From NCBI RefSeq assembly GCF_900119485.1, contig NZ_FPJZ01000001.1, forward strand, positions 62,001 through 126,000: a stretch of DNA of 64,000 nt, read 5' to 3'. How positions within the stretch are numbered: the first letter of the stretch is position 1; each line of letters begins with the position of its first letter. The notes beneath the pieces are model-generated. The model made no database searches. It saw only the letters and a program-made list of their open reading frames with translations, and was not told where the DNA came from. Positions 23,061 through 32,110 of this stretch are shown piece by piece. Source of the DNA: Thermoactinomyces sp. DSM 45891. GTDB lineage: Bacteria > Bacillota > Bacilli > Thermoactinomycetales > Thermoactinomycetaceae. The position numbers and the translations under genes were made by a program.

Positions 23061-25289
23061 TTATTCTCCTTTCATCAGTAGCTGATAGTAGTTCTTTAAA
23101 TCCTCCGCAACTCGCTTCCAGTTAAACTTCTCTTCTACTATTTTACGAGATTGTTGTCCCATTTCTTTTAATAGCTGTGGATTATTTAGCCAATGTAGTA
23201 AAATCTTCTCGATCCTTTTACTTAGAATATCTGGAGATAATAGTTTCCCATTTACTCCATCTTGAACAACTTCCCCAATTCCTCCCACAGAGGTACTTAA
23301 AATCGGTAGTCCAGTCGCCATCGCTTCCAGATTCACCAGACCAAAAGACTCATTACCTACCGATGGTGTGATCAGTAAATCTGCAAGTTGATAAATAGAG
23401 GGAAGCTGGTCATTTGGCACATAACCTAACCATTCAACTTGTGTTGCACACGTCTCCACTATTTTCCTACATTTCTTAAGATATTCTGTTTCAATCTCTT
23501 TGCCATAATAACTACTTCCAGCAACCAACAATTTCACATTTGGTTCCTGTTTCACTACTTCTACAAACGCTTCTAACAGATGATGGAGGCCTTTTTGGGG
23601 AATGATTCGTCCTACAAAAAGCAGGACAGGCTTTCCTCCCAGATTTCGCTTTTGGCGTTCTAGAATTCGCTTTTGTAGGCATTCCGGATCATGAATAGAA
23701 GGAAACATATCTAAATTTACGCCTAGAGGTACCACATGGCAACGATCAGAAAGACTAGCCTCCATCGTAAGCACTTGTGATTGGAGGTACTGGCTGTTTA
23801 CCAAAATCATATCGTATTTCTTTAAAATCTTGCTTCTTTCTTTCGGGTTGATGTAAGGGGCTCTGATATAGGTTTCTGAGTGGAGAAAAAGAACCTTTTT
23901 TCCTGGTAGCTTTTTAACAGGGGGATTCATAATCCAGATTGGACGATTTTCAAATTGGATAATCTGATTTGGATTATGAAGCAAATATTTCGTTACTTCT
24001 TTCCGATAGCTCTTCCGTTCAGAAGAAATATTGATTTGTCGAGCTGGAATCTCCTTGAAATTATGAATATGAGCCCCTATTAAAGTAACAGACAACATAT
24101 AACTTAGATAGTTGGTAATCTGACGCGAACAAATTTCTACTGAACCACTTCCTGCTTCATCAACTGGTAAATTTCCGGGAGTAACAATGCTAACTTTTGG
24201 ACTCTCTTGTTGCTGTTGTATCATTTGCTTTGCAAGATAACCCGCATATTGCATGGGTCTTTGTATGGTCTTATGCCATGAATCAAAATCTTGCGCTTGG
24301 TAAAACGTAATTCGAAGATCTCGACCATTTACTTCGATAATCCAAATTTTTTCATCTACATCAATTGCGATATCAAAACCTAAATCGGCTAAGCCGGGAT
24401 TGGTCGTTTCAAGTTTTTGAGCTGCTAGGATTACTAACTTTTCGATCTTTTCCTTCATCCCTTGAGGATCACTTATCTTTAAATCACATAAAACCTCATC
24501 CATCTTCTTCGATTTTCCACCAACAGCTAAATTAGTTGCAATCCCATGCTTCACGCCAAGTCGGGCAACCATACCTGAGACGCCCCATTCCCCGTTCATG
24601 CCTTTTTGGACTGCTATACGGAAGTCAACCGCTTGATCATAAATGGTTTGAACTGAGATTGCTTGTTGAATTAAGAACTCATCTTTTTCAGCTTTTCTTT
24701 CTAACTGAATTTCTAGTTCAGAGTTTGGATATGCTTCCTTCACGCCAGTAGAATGTACCATTCGCCATATATTTTCTTTTTGATCAATGCGACAAATATC
24801 CATCCCTAAACTTTTTTCCAGAGGCTTCACATAGATAGCCGGATATTGTTCCTGTAACATGCGCCAATTGTTTACAGATAGTAGCTCTGTTTTAGGAAGA
24901 TAGGGAGAAATCTCTGGAAATTGAGATAAATCTTGATGCACCTTCCACTTATTCAAACGATTATCTTGGTTAAATACTGTTATACCAGATGTACGTACTA
25001 GTTGATCTACTTGTTTTTTGGTACTCACTGGCTTCACTCGGTTATGAATGATAGCAGGGATGGGAACGGTTACTCTTTGAAACGTATTTTGTTCTTCTCT
25101 ATATCGAAAACCCTTAACAGTGCGATTCTTAAAATTCACGTGCTGAATGGTAAAGAAAATGGGAGTAAGACCTTCTCTTTTCGCAAATCGATGGTACATA
25201 ACGAAGGATTCATATGCTGATCGCTGACGTAAGCAATCAGAGAAAATCTTCTGACTAATGAGAATGCCTATTCGCGACAAGACCTCCAC
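23061..25289 (-). CDS. YheC/YheD-type ATP-grasp fused to a GT4 glycosyltransferase
   Basis: The 742-residue protein joins two families. Residues 1 to about 360 match YheC/YheD: IGILISQKIFSDCLRQRSAY, FNQDNRLNKWKVHQDL, IYVKPLEKSLGMDICRI and GLADLGFDIAIDVDEKIWII with EVNGRDLR, the ATP-grasp metal/ATP-binding end. Residues about 370-742 are a GT4 enzyme: VGRIIPQKGLHHLLEAFVEV and SVGNESFGLVNLEAMATGLP, the EX7E-type sugar-nucleotide site. YheC and YheD are spore-coat-associated in B. subtilis. The fused form could attach or modify a peptide-like or sugar moiety on a spore surface polymer; this is inference. The start is uncertain between GTG 25289 and TTG 25280. It is a single-gene unit after dnaD. 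Confidence 0.82.
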   Translation of the reverse strand: MEVLSRIGILISQKIFSDCLRQRSAYESFVMYHRFAKREGLTPIFFTIQHVNFKNRTVKGFRYREEQNTFQRVTVPIPAIIHNRVKPVSTKKQVDQLVRTSGITVFNQDNRLNKWKVHQDLSQFPEISPYLPKTELLSVNNWRMLQEQYPAIYVKPLEKSLGMDICRIDQKENIWRMVHSTGVKEAYPNSELEIQLERKAEKDEFLIQQAISVQTIYDQAVDFRIAVQKGMNGEWGVSGMVARLGVKHGIATNLAVGGKSKKMDEVLCDLKISDPQGMKEKIEKLVILAAQKLETTNPGLADLGFDIAIDVDEKIWIIEVNGRDLRITFYQAQDFDSWHKTIQRPMQYAGYLAKQMIQQQQESPKVSIVTPGNLPVDEAGSGSVEICSRQITNYLSYMLSVTLIGAHIHNFKEIPARQINISSERKSYRKEVTKYLLHNPNQIIQFENRPIWIMNPPVKKLPGKKVLFLHSETYIRAPYINPKERSKILKKYDMILVNSQYLQSQVLTMEASLSDRCHVVPLGVNLDMFPSIHDPECLQKRILERQKRNLGGKPVLLFVGRIIPQKGLHHLLEAFVEVVKQEPNVKLLVAGSSYYGKEIETEYLKKCRKIVETCATQVEWLGYVPNDQLPSIYQLADLLITPSVGNESFGLVNLEAMATGLPILSTSVGGIGEVVQDGVNGKLLSPDILSKRIEKILLHWLNNPQLLKEMGQQSRKIVEEKFNWKRVAEDLKNYYQLLMKGE

Positions 25290-25362
25290 CTCCCTCCTAT
25301 TTGAATTAGATTATGCCTGAAGTGAGCAAAGTCACAAGTATATTTGTCCCCTATCTAGAAAA

Positions 25363-25399
25363 ATAGACGTATGCTGATTGGTTTTCAGCATACGTCTAT
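25363..25399. terminator. Hairpin at the dnaD stop codon
   Basis: A perfect 15-bp stem (25363-25377 with 25385-25399) overlaps the dnaD stop codon and probably ends the asnS-dnaD transcript. Confidence 0.75.
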
Positions 25400-26115
25400 T
25401 CTTGACTTACCCAGTTGTAGAAGGAGAAATTTCCTGTATCCATCTCTGTCGGCTTCATTTGCTTATACAAAACTCCTTTGGATCGAAAACGTCTTGTATA
25501 TTCAAAAGCTTGCTCCGAAGTTTGAATTTGATTTCTCTGCCATTCCAATAAAATTCGATCTATGTAACGAAAGCTTACTTTTCCGCAAAAAACAGCTTCT
25601 CGTAATGCTGCCTCTATTAAATCATCTGAGTATCCATCTTCATCGATCCACCGTGACAATGTCTCACACTCAAACGGAGATAAAGCCCTCCCAAATTCCC
25701 TCTCAAATAATTGAAACAGGCCTTGGTAAGCATTTTCTTCCTCTATTTCGTGTGTTTGTCGACCGATATAATTAGCGGCTAACTGTCTGTAAAGTGGAGT
25801 TAACGAATATCTTTCAGATTGAAGTCCATTTTCATCCGTAACATCTTCCAATTCGATAAAACCATGCTGTACCATGTGATGAAGGGCATTGCTTATCTCT
25901 TCATAGTTCATATGCATACGAGATTCTAGCAATTGGATCGAAGGAAGTGGATTCCATTCCTTCTCTTGAAAATTGATCAGATGGATGAGAATCATAACAT
26001 CTTTCTCTGTTAAACCAACCTGCTTATATTCTTGTAAAAGGATTACTGGTACGGACACCGATCCTTGCAACAAAAAATTAACTAGTGTTGTCTGAAAAGA
26101 CCCAGATTGTTCCAA
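25396..26115 (-). CDS. dnaD: DnaD-family replication initiation protein
   Basis: The 239-residue protein has an N-terminal winged-helix segment (VGLTEKDVMILIHLINFQEK) and a C-terminal DnaD domain (FEREFGRALSPFECETLSRW, DLIEAALREAVFCGKVSFRY, DRILLEWQRN). DnaD helps remodel DNA and recruit the helicase loader at replication origins in low-GC Gram-positives. It follows asnS on the same strand, the B. subtilis arrangement, but with a hairpin between them. Confidence 0.88.
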   Translation of the reverse strand: MEQSGSFQTTLVNFLLQGSVSVPVILLQEYKQVGLTEKDVMILIHLINFQEKEWNPLPSIQLLESRMHMNYEEISNALHHMVQHGFIELEDVTDENGLQSERYSLTPLYRQLAANYIGRQTHEIEEENAYQGLFQLFEREFGRALSPFECETLSRWIDEDGYSDDLIEAALREAVFCGKVSFRYIDRILLEWQRNQIQTSEQAFEYTRRFRSKGVLYKQMKPTEMDTGNFSFYNWVSQE

Positions 26116-26192
26116 GAAACATCCACCTCGCTTACTTCATCCTTTAACTATACCACGAATTCTTTAATAAAATAGACTTGAAAAAAGGAAAA

Positions 26193-26225
26193 GCATCTAC
26201 ATCCTAAAATCCGATTAGTAGATGC
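26193..26225 (-). terminator. Terminator after asnS
   Basis: An 8-bp stem (gcatctac with gtagatgc) is followed on the minus strand by a T-rich run (tttt cc tttttt), just after the asnS stop. Confidence 0.65.
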
Positions 26226-26234
26226 CTCCTTTTA

Positions 26235-27530
26235 TTAAGGATAGAGACGATTTAACATACGAGGGAATGGAATGGTTTCACGTACATGATCCAAACCACA
26301 AATCCAAGCCACCGTTCTTTCTAGCCCAAGTCCAAATCCAGAGTGAGGAACGGTGCCATATTTACGCAGATCTAGATACCAAGCATAAGCCTCTTTGGAC
26401 AAACTATGCTCGTCATACCGCTGTGCTAATAGCTCAGGATCGTCAATCCGCTGTGATCCACCAATAATCTCTCCATAACCTTCTGGAGCAATCAAATCAG
26501 CGCATAGTACCACTTCAGGTCTCTCTGGATCTGGTTTCATGTAGAAGGATTTAATCTCGGTTGGGTAATGTGTAATAAATACAGGTTTATCAAAGCTTTC
26601 GGCAATTTTCGTCTCATGTGGTGCACCAAAATCTTCACCCCACTGAATATCCTCAAAGCCTTCACGATGTAATAACTCGATCGCCTCATCATATGTAATT
26701 CGCGGGAATGGCGCTTTAATCTTCTTTAACTTAGAAATATCGCGCTCAAGTGTTTGTAATTCTGTTTGACAGTTTTGCAAAACAGACTGAGCTACAAACT
26801 CTAGCATCTGCTCTTGACACTCCAAGTTTCCTTCATGATCCACAAACGCCATTTCCGGCTCAATCATCCAGAATTCAATCAAATGGCGACGCGTCTTGGA
26901 TTTCTCCGCACGAAATGTAGGCCCGAAAGAATACACCCTATTTAATGCCATTGCAGCCGCTTCTGCATATAGCTGTCCACTTTGTGACAAGTAAGCATCT
27001 TCATCAAAGTACTTGGTATGAAACAAATTGGTTGTACCTTCACAAGAAGATGGTGTCAAAATCGGCGGGTCTACTAATGTAAAACCTTTTTGATCTAAAA
27101 AGGTTTGAATCGCCCGAATGATTTCTGCACGAACACGAAGAATCGCTGCTTGACGAGCAGAACGGATCCAAAGATGACGATGATCCATCAGGAAGTCGGT
27201 GCCATGTTCTTTTTTTGCAATCGGGTACTCCTCGGCAACTTGTATCGTCTTCACACTTGTTACGTCTAGTTCAAAGCCCGAAGGAGCCCGATCATCTTGA
27301 CGTATGGTTCCTGTAACATATAGTGAACTTTCCATCGTCAATAGTTTCGCTTCATCCCAAATCTCTGGAGCTACCTGATTCCGCACTAAAATCCCTTGAA
27401 TCGTGCCTGTCCCATCTCGTAATTGCAAGAATTGAATTTTACCACTGGAACGTTTATTATACATCCATACCCCTATGGTAACTTCTTGTCCTACATATGC
27501 AGAGACTTCACGTATGGTTATCATTGACAT
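26235..27530 (-). CDS. asnS: Asparaginyl-tRNA synthetase
   Basis: The 431-residue enzyme has an OB-fold anticodon-binding domain (TIREVSAYVGQEVTIGVWMY), then class II motif 2 (FGPTFRAEKSKTRRHLIEF) and motif 3 (GFGLGLERTVAWICGL). The Asn-type specificity fits the length of 430 and the proximity to dnaD, as in B. subtilis. The start at 27530 has GGGGGT five bases upstream and gives the family length; the frame reaches 27593 without support. It charges tRNA-Asn in the cytoplasm. Confidence 0.92.
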   Translation of the reverse strand: MSMITIREVSAYVGQEVTIGVWMYNKRSSGKIQFLQLRDGTGTIQGILVRNQVAPEIWDEAKLLTMESSLYVTGTIRQDDRAPSGFELDVTSVKTIQVAEEYPIAKKEHGTDFLMDHRHLWIRSARQAAILRVRAEIIRAIQTFLDQKGFTLVDPPILTPSSCEGTTNLFHTKYFDEDAYLSQSGQLYAEAAAMALNRVYSFGPTFRAEKSKTRRHLIEFWMIEPEMAFVDHEGNLECQEQMLEFVAQSVLQNCQTELQTLERDISKLKKIKAPFPRITYDEAIELLHREGFEDIQWGEDFGAPHETKIAESFDKPVFITHYPTEIKSFYMKPDPERPEVVLCADLIAPEGYGEIIGGSQRIDDPELLAQRYDEHSLSKEAYAWYLDLRKYGTVPHSGFGLGLERTVAWICGLDHVRETIPFPRMLNRLYP

Positions 27531-27704
27531 AAATACCCCCATCTGTTCAAAACGCTTCTTTCCATTATAAACTGCTAAAAATTTCATCGTCAACGAATTC
27601 GATCAAAGGATTTCTTATTTTAGACAGAATTTGAAGTGAAAAATCTACTATAATGGACGTATTGCTGTAAACTTTAGGTCGGGCATGAAAAGGAGTGAAA
27701 ACAT

Positions 27705-28889
27705 TTGAAACGAATTATATCGATTATCACAGCTATTTTAGCTGTCATTTTGTTCGTTATATTTTTCCCATTTGGCAAAGCAACGATCTCTCCTGAAAGC
27801 AATAGTGATAAGCCCAGCAAGTCTGAGCAAAAGCAGAATCCTCCAAGTAAGCTTCAGATCGCTGCATTTGGGGACATCATGATGCATACCCCCCAGATTA
27901 AAGCAGGTGCCTTAGGAGGAAACAATTACGACTTTCGTTCATTTTTTAAGGAAGTCAAACCTTATATTAGTCAAGCAGACATCGCCATTGGAAACTTTGA
28001 GATGACACTTGCAGGTCCCTCTAAGCCGTACTCTGGTTTTCCACAATTTAATGCACCTGACCAGATCGTGGACGCGCTGAAGGACTCTGGAGTTGATGTA
28101 GTAAGCACATCGAATAATCATGCCATGGATACGGGAGAAGATGGAGCCATTCGAACCCATAAAGTCGTAAATGAACGTGGAATCAAAACCACAGGCACTT
28201 CTCCCACCGCAGAGAAACGGAAACCACTCATCGTGGAGAAAAATGGAATTAAAGTGGCTTTCCTCGCTTATACAGAGCTTACAAATGGAATTCCTGTACC
28301 ATCAAACAAGCCGTATCTTGTTGATTTGATTGGAGATGGAACAGGAATAGCCAAAGATATCGCGCAAGCGAAAAAAGAGGGTGCAGAATTAGTTTGTGTC
28401 TCGCTCCATTGGGGTGTCGAATACCAACGTAAACCTAATACGAGCCAAAAGTCGATTGCTGAGAAAGTATTTAAAGCGGGAGCAGATGTTATCTTCGGTA
28501 GTCACCCTCATGTCCTCCAGCCGATGGAGAAAATGAATGTGGATGGAAAGGAGAAATATATTATTTATTCCATGGGGAACTTTGTTTCTAACCAAAAAGA
28601 TCCTTACACTGATGAAGGGGTTATTGTATATGTGGATGTAGAGAAGGATTCAAAAACCAATGAAGTGAAACTAAAAGAATTCTCCTTTCTTCCTACCTTT
28701 GTCCATAAGTACCAAGCAAATGGAAAGTTACAATATGCTATCATCCCTACACCTAAACAAGAAGCAACCAACTTGCCTTATCCGGGGTTATCCGCTTCCA
28801 AATGGAAATCTGTTTGGAATAACACCGTTTCACATGTCAGTCCTGGTGAAGCAATTCCCGTTTATGCGAATCCAGTTCAAAAACAATAA
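27705..28889 (+). CDS. CapA-family protein (poly-glutamate-capsule-type metallophosphatase fold)
   Basis: The 394-residue protein begins with one membrane-spanning signal anchor (IISIITAILAVILFVIFFPF), a Ser/Lys-rich linker, and a PGA_cap calcineurin-like domain: FGDIMMH, GNFEMTL, STSNNHAMDTGEDG and FGSHPHVLQPM hold the metal-binding residues. CapA/PgsA proteins act in poly-gamma-glutamate synthesis or export, but the partner genes capB and capC are not nearby, so the substrate is open. TTG is the start, with AAGGAGTG upstream. It is divergent from asnS and monocistronic. Confidence 0.82.
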   Translation: MKRIISIITAILAVILFVIFFPFGKATISPESNSDKPSKSEQKQNPPSKLQIAAFGDIMMHTPQIKAGALGGNNYDFRSFFKEVKPYISQADIAIGNFEMTLAGPSKPYSGFPQFNAPDQIVDALKDSGVDVVSTSNNHAMDTGEDGAIRTHKVVNERGIKTTGTSPTAEKRKPLIVEKNGIKVAFLAYTELTNGIPVPSNKPYLVDLIGDGTGIAKDIAQAKKEGAELVCVSLHWGVEYQRKPNTSQKSIAEKVFKAGADVIFGSHPHVLQPMEKMNVDGKEKYIIYSMGNFVSNQKDPYTDEGVIVYVDVEKDSKTNEVKLKEFSFLPTFVHKYQANGKLQYAIIPTPKQEATNLPYPGLSASKWKSVWNNTVSHVSPGEAIPVYANPVQKQ

Positions 28890-29257
28890 TCGAGTAGAGG
28901 GGGTGATTAGCCCCCCACCCTAGCATGTGGTTCACTTAAGTCTGGCGATCCCGACCACATTCTTACCTTTATACGCTTTACCACTAACGTGACATAGATC
29001 CAATTTTATTGAAGGAGAATCACAATTCTATTTATATTTTCATAAGAATGAAAGAAGTAAATTCCTAATGAATTGGAAATTATATGTATGCTTACTGTCT
29101 AAGGCGCAGTACCTTAATCCTACTATATATTTACAAATAGTGTACCCTATTTGTAAATATGATCTTTTGTATTCCTTATATATAAAGGATTTTTAGTTCT
29201 GTTTATCCGTCTGCTTCACTTTTAAAACGAGAGATATTCGTCATTTATAGAGGGGGA
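28890..29257. other. AT-rich gap with a 14-bp perfect inverted repeat
   Basis: After the CapA-like gene comes gggggtgattagcccccc (28900-28917), a short hairpin that may terminate it. The rest is AT-rich. Bases 29127-29140 and 29147-29160 (atatttacaaatag and its complement, six-base loop) form a strong palindrome about 100 bases before the sulfotransferase start, either an operator or a weak terminator. I see no gene here. Confidence 0.5.
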
Positions 29258-30037
29258 ATGGATAAAGTGGAACTATCTCCATTTATTATAAATAGTGTTC
29301 CGAAGAGTGGACTGAACCTACTATTACAAATAGTTAAGGGTATTCCTAATCTAACCTGTGATATAACCCCACTAAATGAATTATCTTGTTACCTTCCAGA
29401 AAAATTTAATAAACAATTACTTGTTATATTTGATAACAAATTGAAGAGTTTAAGAATGAACGAATTTCTTTTTGGTCATGCAGTTTACAATTCGGAGTAT
29501 ATGGAAATCTTGAAGAAATTAAATATCAAATCGATTTACTTATATAGAGACCCCAGAGATGTCTTAATTTCTAAAGTCTATTATATTGAGAAAGGGTATT
29601 TTAAAAATTATCCTTTGGCAGAGAAACTAAGAGATACAAGTAGATATCATAGTAGAAAGCAACGTCTGCTAACCATATTAACCAGTGAAAAATATAATTT
29701 TCTACATTTCTATGATCCATTTTACAAATGGTTAAATAAAAAAACTGATAATTTCCTTCCTATTTCATTTGAAAATTTAATAGCTGAGACAACTAAAAAT
29801 AATATATATTTATCTATAATTGATTTTATTTTAAAGAATGATATAGAGAACTGTGATAAGCTTTCATTGGTTAATGCAATGAAAGCAAATACCAACCCTT
29901 TAAAATCCCATACTTTTAGAAAAGGAAAAATAGGATCTTGGAAAGAAGAATTTGACGATGAAATAAAATCATGTTTTAAGGAATATGCAGGAAATTTGTT
30001 AACTCGTTATGGATTTGAACAAGATAATAATTGGTAA
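29258..30037 (+). CDS. PAPS-dependent sulfotransferase
   Basis: The 259-residue protein has the 5'-phosphosulfate-binding loop NSVPKSGLN (12-20), the 3'-phosphate-binding strand-helix LYRDPRDVLISKVYY (95-109) and the C-terminal FRKGKIGSWKEEF, all diagnostic of cytosolic-type PAPS sulfotransferases. There is no signal peptide. The gene is clearly more AT-rich than neighbours (many AAA, AAT, TTA codons), stands alone on the plus strand between CapA-like and glnA, and GAGGGGGAATGG precedes the start at 29258. Transfer from another lineage is likely. APS kinase at 14049 could feed it PAPS. The acceptor is unknown; a glycan or lipid are candidates. Confidence 0.85.
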   Translation: MDKVELSPFIINSVPKSGLNLLLQIVKGIPNLTCDITPLNELSCYLPEKFNKQLLVIFDNKLKSLRMNEFLFGHAVYNSEYMEILKKLNIKSIYLYRDPRDVLISKVYYIEKGYFKNYPLAEKLRDTSRYHSRKQRLLTILTSEKYNFLHFYDPFYKWLNKKTDNFLPISFENLIAETTKNNIYLSIIDFILKNDIENCDKLSLVNAMKANTNPLKSHTFRKGKIGSWKEEFDDEIKSCFKEYAGNLLTRYGFEQDNNW

Positions 30038-30181
30038 AATCAAATGAAGGAGCTATTAGCATTCATGAAGACAGGTTACCATCCTACCGTTATGGGAGCC
30101 GTATTTGATAAAGGTCCATTTGTCCATCCTATCCTACGAGAATTTCTTTCTTTATACTGTATCCAAAACATAAAAAAGTTG

Positions 30182-30208
30182 AAACCATCTACGCTGAGTA
30201 GATGGTTT
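30182..30208 (-). terminator. glnA terminator
   Basis: A perfect 11-bp stem (30182-30192 with 30198-30208) with loop gctga is followed on the minus strand by a T-rich run (caactttttt), 16 bases after the glnA stop. Confidence 0.85.
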
Positions 30209-30223
30209 TGTTGTACATATATC

Positions 30224-31561
30224 TTAGTAGAGAGACATGTATTGATCGCGTTCCCACTCATGAACAGTGGTACGGAATAGGTCCCATTCGATTTCTTTTG
30301 CTTCTACAAAATGGCTAAGTGCATGTTCACCAAGCGCTTCTGCTATAACGGTATCATTTTGCAGTTCTTGAATCGCTTCGAACAAGTTTGCTGGTAGACT
30401 GTTGATGCCTGCATCTCTACGCTCTTGCTCATCCATCACATAGATGTTGCGGTCTGTCTGTGGAGGTGCTGCTAGCTTGTTCCGAATACCATCTAAGCCT
30501 GCCGCTAACATCGTAGCTAGTGCTAGGTAGGGGTTTGCTGCTGGGTCTGGAGAACGCACTTCGATCCGAGTGCTAAGACCTCGTGAAGCGGGTACACGAA
30601 CCAACGGGCTACGGTTTTTTGGAGACCAAGCTACATAGCAAGGAGCTTCATAACCAGGCACCAAACGCTTATAAGAGTTGATCAGCGGATTCGTTACTGC
30701 GGTAAAGGCACGAGCATGCTTTAAGATTCCAGCTAGATAGTGAAGTGCTGTTTCAGATAAACCTAGCTCATCTCTCTCGTCATAGAAAGCATTTTCATTT
30801 CCGCGGAAGAGAGACTGATGACAATGCATACCAGAACCATTAACACCAAATAGCGGTTTCGGCATGAAGGTTGCATGCAAGCCGTAGTTGCGAGCTACAT
30901 TTTTTACCACCAATTTAAATGTTTGGATTTGGTCTGCTGCTTTGATTGCATCCGCATATTTGAAGTCGATTTCATGTTGCCCAGGAGCTACCTCGTGGTG
31001 AGAAGCTTCGATTTCAAAGCCCATTTGCTCCAATGTAAGTACGATATCACGACGGCAGTTTTCGCCGAGATCAAGCGGCGCTAGGTCAAAGTAACCACCT
31101 TGGTCATTTAGATCGAGAGTTGGCTTTCCCTTCTCATCCGTTTTAAAGAGGAAGAACTCTGGCTCCGGCCCTACATTAAAGGAAGTAAAACCAAGTTCTT
31201 TCGCTTCTGCCATCACTTTTTTTAGAATTCCGCGTGGATCTCCTGCAAATGGAGTACCATCTGAGTTATAAATATCACAAGTAAGAGCGCCCACCTTTGA
31301 GTCCCCTGCCGCAACCCATGGATAAACTACCCACGTATCGAGATCTGGATACAAGTACATGTCGGACTCTTCGATGCGAACAAATCCTTCGATCGAAGAT
31401 CCATCAAACATCATTTTATTATCAAGAGCTTTTTCTAACTGACTCCGTGGAATCTCTACATTTTTAATTGTTCCAAGTAAATCTGTAAATTGAAGACGGA
31501 TATATTGAACATTTAGTTCAACCGCCTGTTTTAAAATATCCTCTCTCGTAAACCGTGCCAT
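30224..31561 (-). CDS. glnA: Glutamine synthetase, type I
   Basis: The 445-residue enzyme has VQYIRLQFTDLLGTIKNVEI, GSSIEGFVRIEESDMYL, GPEPEFFLF, NGSGMHCHQSLF, YKRLVPGYEAPCYVAWS and RVPASRG, the standard GS-I sequence through the metal and ammonia sites. It makes glutamine from glutamate, ATP and ammonia. Two further Met codons (31567, 31570) lie just upstream after AAAGGAGA, so the start may be a few residues longer. It is the second gene of glnR-glnA, 32 bases after glnR, as in B. subtilis, where feedback-inhibited GlnA also controls GlnR. Confidence 0.95.
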   Translation of the reverse strand: MARFTREDILKQAVELNVQYIRLQFTDLLGTIKNVEIPRSQLEKALDNKMMFDGSSIEGFVRIEESDMYLYPDLDTWVVYPWVAAGDSKVGALTCDIYNSDGTPFAGDPRGILKKVMAEAKELGFTSFNVGPEPEFFLFKTDEKGKPTLDLNDQGGYFDLAPLDLGENCRRDIVLTLEQMGFEIEASHHEVAPGQHEIDFKYADAIKAADQIQTFKLVVKNVARNYGLHATFMPKPLFGVNGSGMHCHQSLFRGNENAFYDERDELGLSETALHYLAGILKHARAFTAVTNPLINSYKRLVPGYEAPCYVAWSPKNRSPLVRVPASRGLSTRIEVRSPDPAANPYLALATMLAAGLDGIRNKLAAPPQTDRNIYVMDEQERRDAGINSLPANLFEAIQELQNDTVIAEALGEHALSHFVEAKEIEWDLFRTTVHEWERDQYMSLY

Positions 31562-31593
31562 ATCCATCATTCTCCTTTTCAAAGTCGTTAAAT

Positions 31594-32010
31594 TTATTGA
31601 CGGAAAAACCTCGAGAATTCACCGTAAACTTCAGAAGTACGGCCTAGCTTAGGATGTAGGAGATCACGTTTTAGTAACCGACGTAGTTCTCGTTCGGACA
31701 ACTCTTGTTTCACCTTTACAACCACAGCTTTCGCTTTTTCCACCTCTTTGTGTGCCTCAAGAATCTGATGGTCTTTATGCAACATTTCCTTGACACCTGC
31801 AAGGTTAACTCCCTTTTCGATCAACGATTTAATTTCGAATAGGCGTTCTACATCGTTAAAGGAAAACAGGCGTTGGTTTCCATTTGTACGCTCAGGCCGA
31901 ATTAAACCTTGTTGCTCATAGTAACGGACTTGACGTGGTGTTAGATCAGTCAATTTTGTTACGGTTCCAATTGGAAACAAAGGCATATTTCGCCGCATCT
32001 CATCATTCAT
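31594..32010 (-). CDS. glnR: GlnR, MerR-family nitrogen regulator
   Basis: The 138-residue protein starts MNDEMRRNMPLFPIGTVTKL and has the MerR-type helix-turn-helix RQVRYYEQQGLIRPERTNGN and LFSFNDVERLFEIKSLIEKG, closely matching GlnR. The C-terminal tail (SEVYGEFSRFF) is the part that senses feedback-inhibited glutamine synthetase. AAGGAG lies eight bases before ATG 32010. The protein represses glnRA by binding the sites listed at 32033-32082. Confidence 0.92.
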   Translation of the reverse strand: MNDEMRRNMPLFPIGTVTKLTDLTPRQVRYYEQQGLIRPERTNGNQRLFSFNDVERLFEIKSLIEKGVNLAGVKEMLHKDHQILEAHKEVEKAKAVVVKVKQELSERELRRLLKRDLLHPKLGRTSEVYGEFSRFFRQ

Positions 32011-32032
32011 GATGACGGTCTCCTTTACATTT

Positions 32033-32082
32033 ATTTTACGACGTGTCAACTTTTATGTCAACACATGTAAGGAAAGTTGACA
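32033..32082 (-). promoter_or_regulatory. glnRA promoter with two GlnR boxes
   Basis: On the minus strand TTGACA (32061-32056) and TAAAAT (32038-32033) are separated by 17 bases, a near-consensus sigma-A promoter. A perfect GlnR box TGTcA-N7-TtACA lies at 32082-32066. A second box with one mismatch, at 32060-32044, overlaps the -35 and spacer. Binding would block RNA polymerase when nitrogen is plentiful. Confidence 0.85.
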
Positions 32083-32110
32083 TAAAAACTTTTTATATGT
32101 ACACCCACCC

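Noticed and set aside
30044..30280. 78-codon plus-strand ORF after the sulfotransferase
   Set aside because: It runs through the glnA terminator and into antisense glnA; no ribosome binding site and no recognisable motif. The first 40 codons could at most be a gene scrap.
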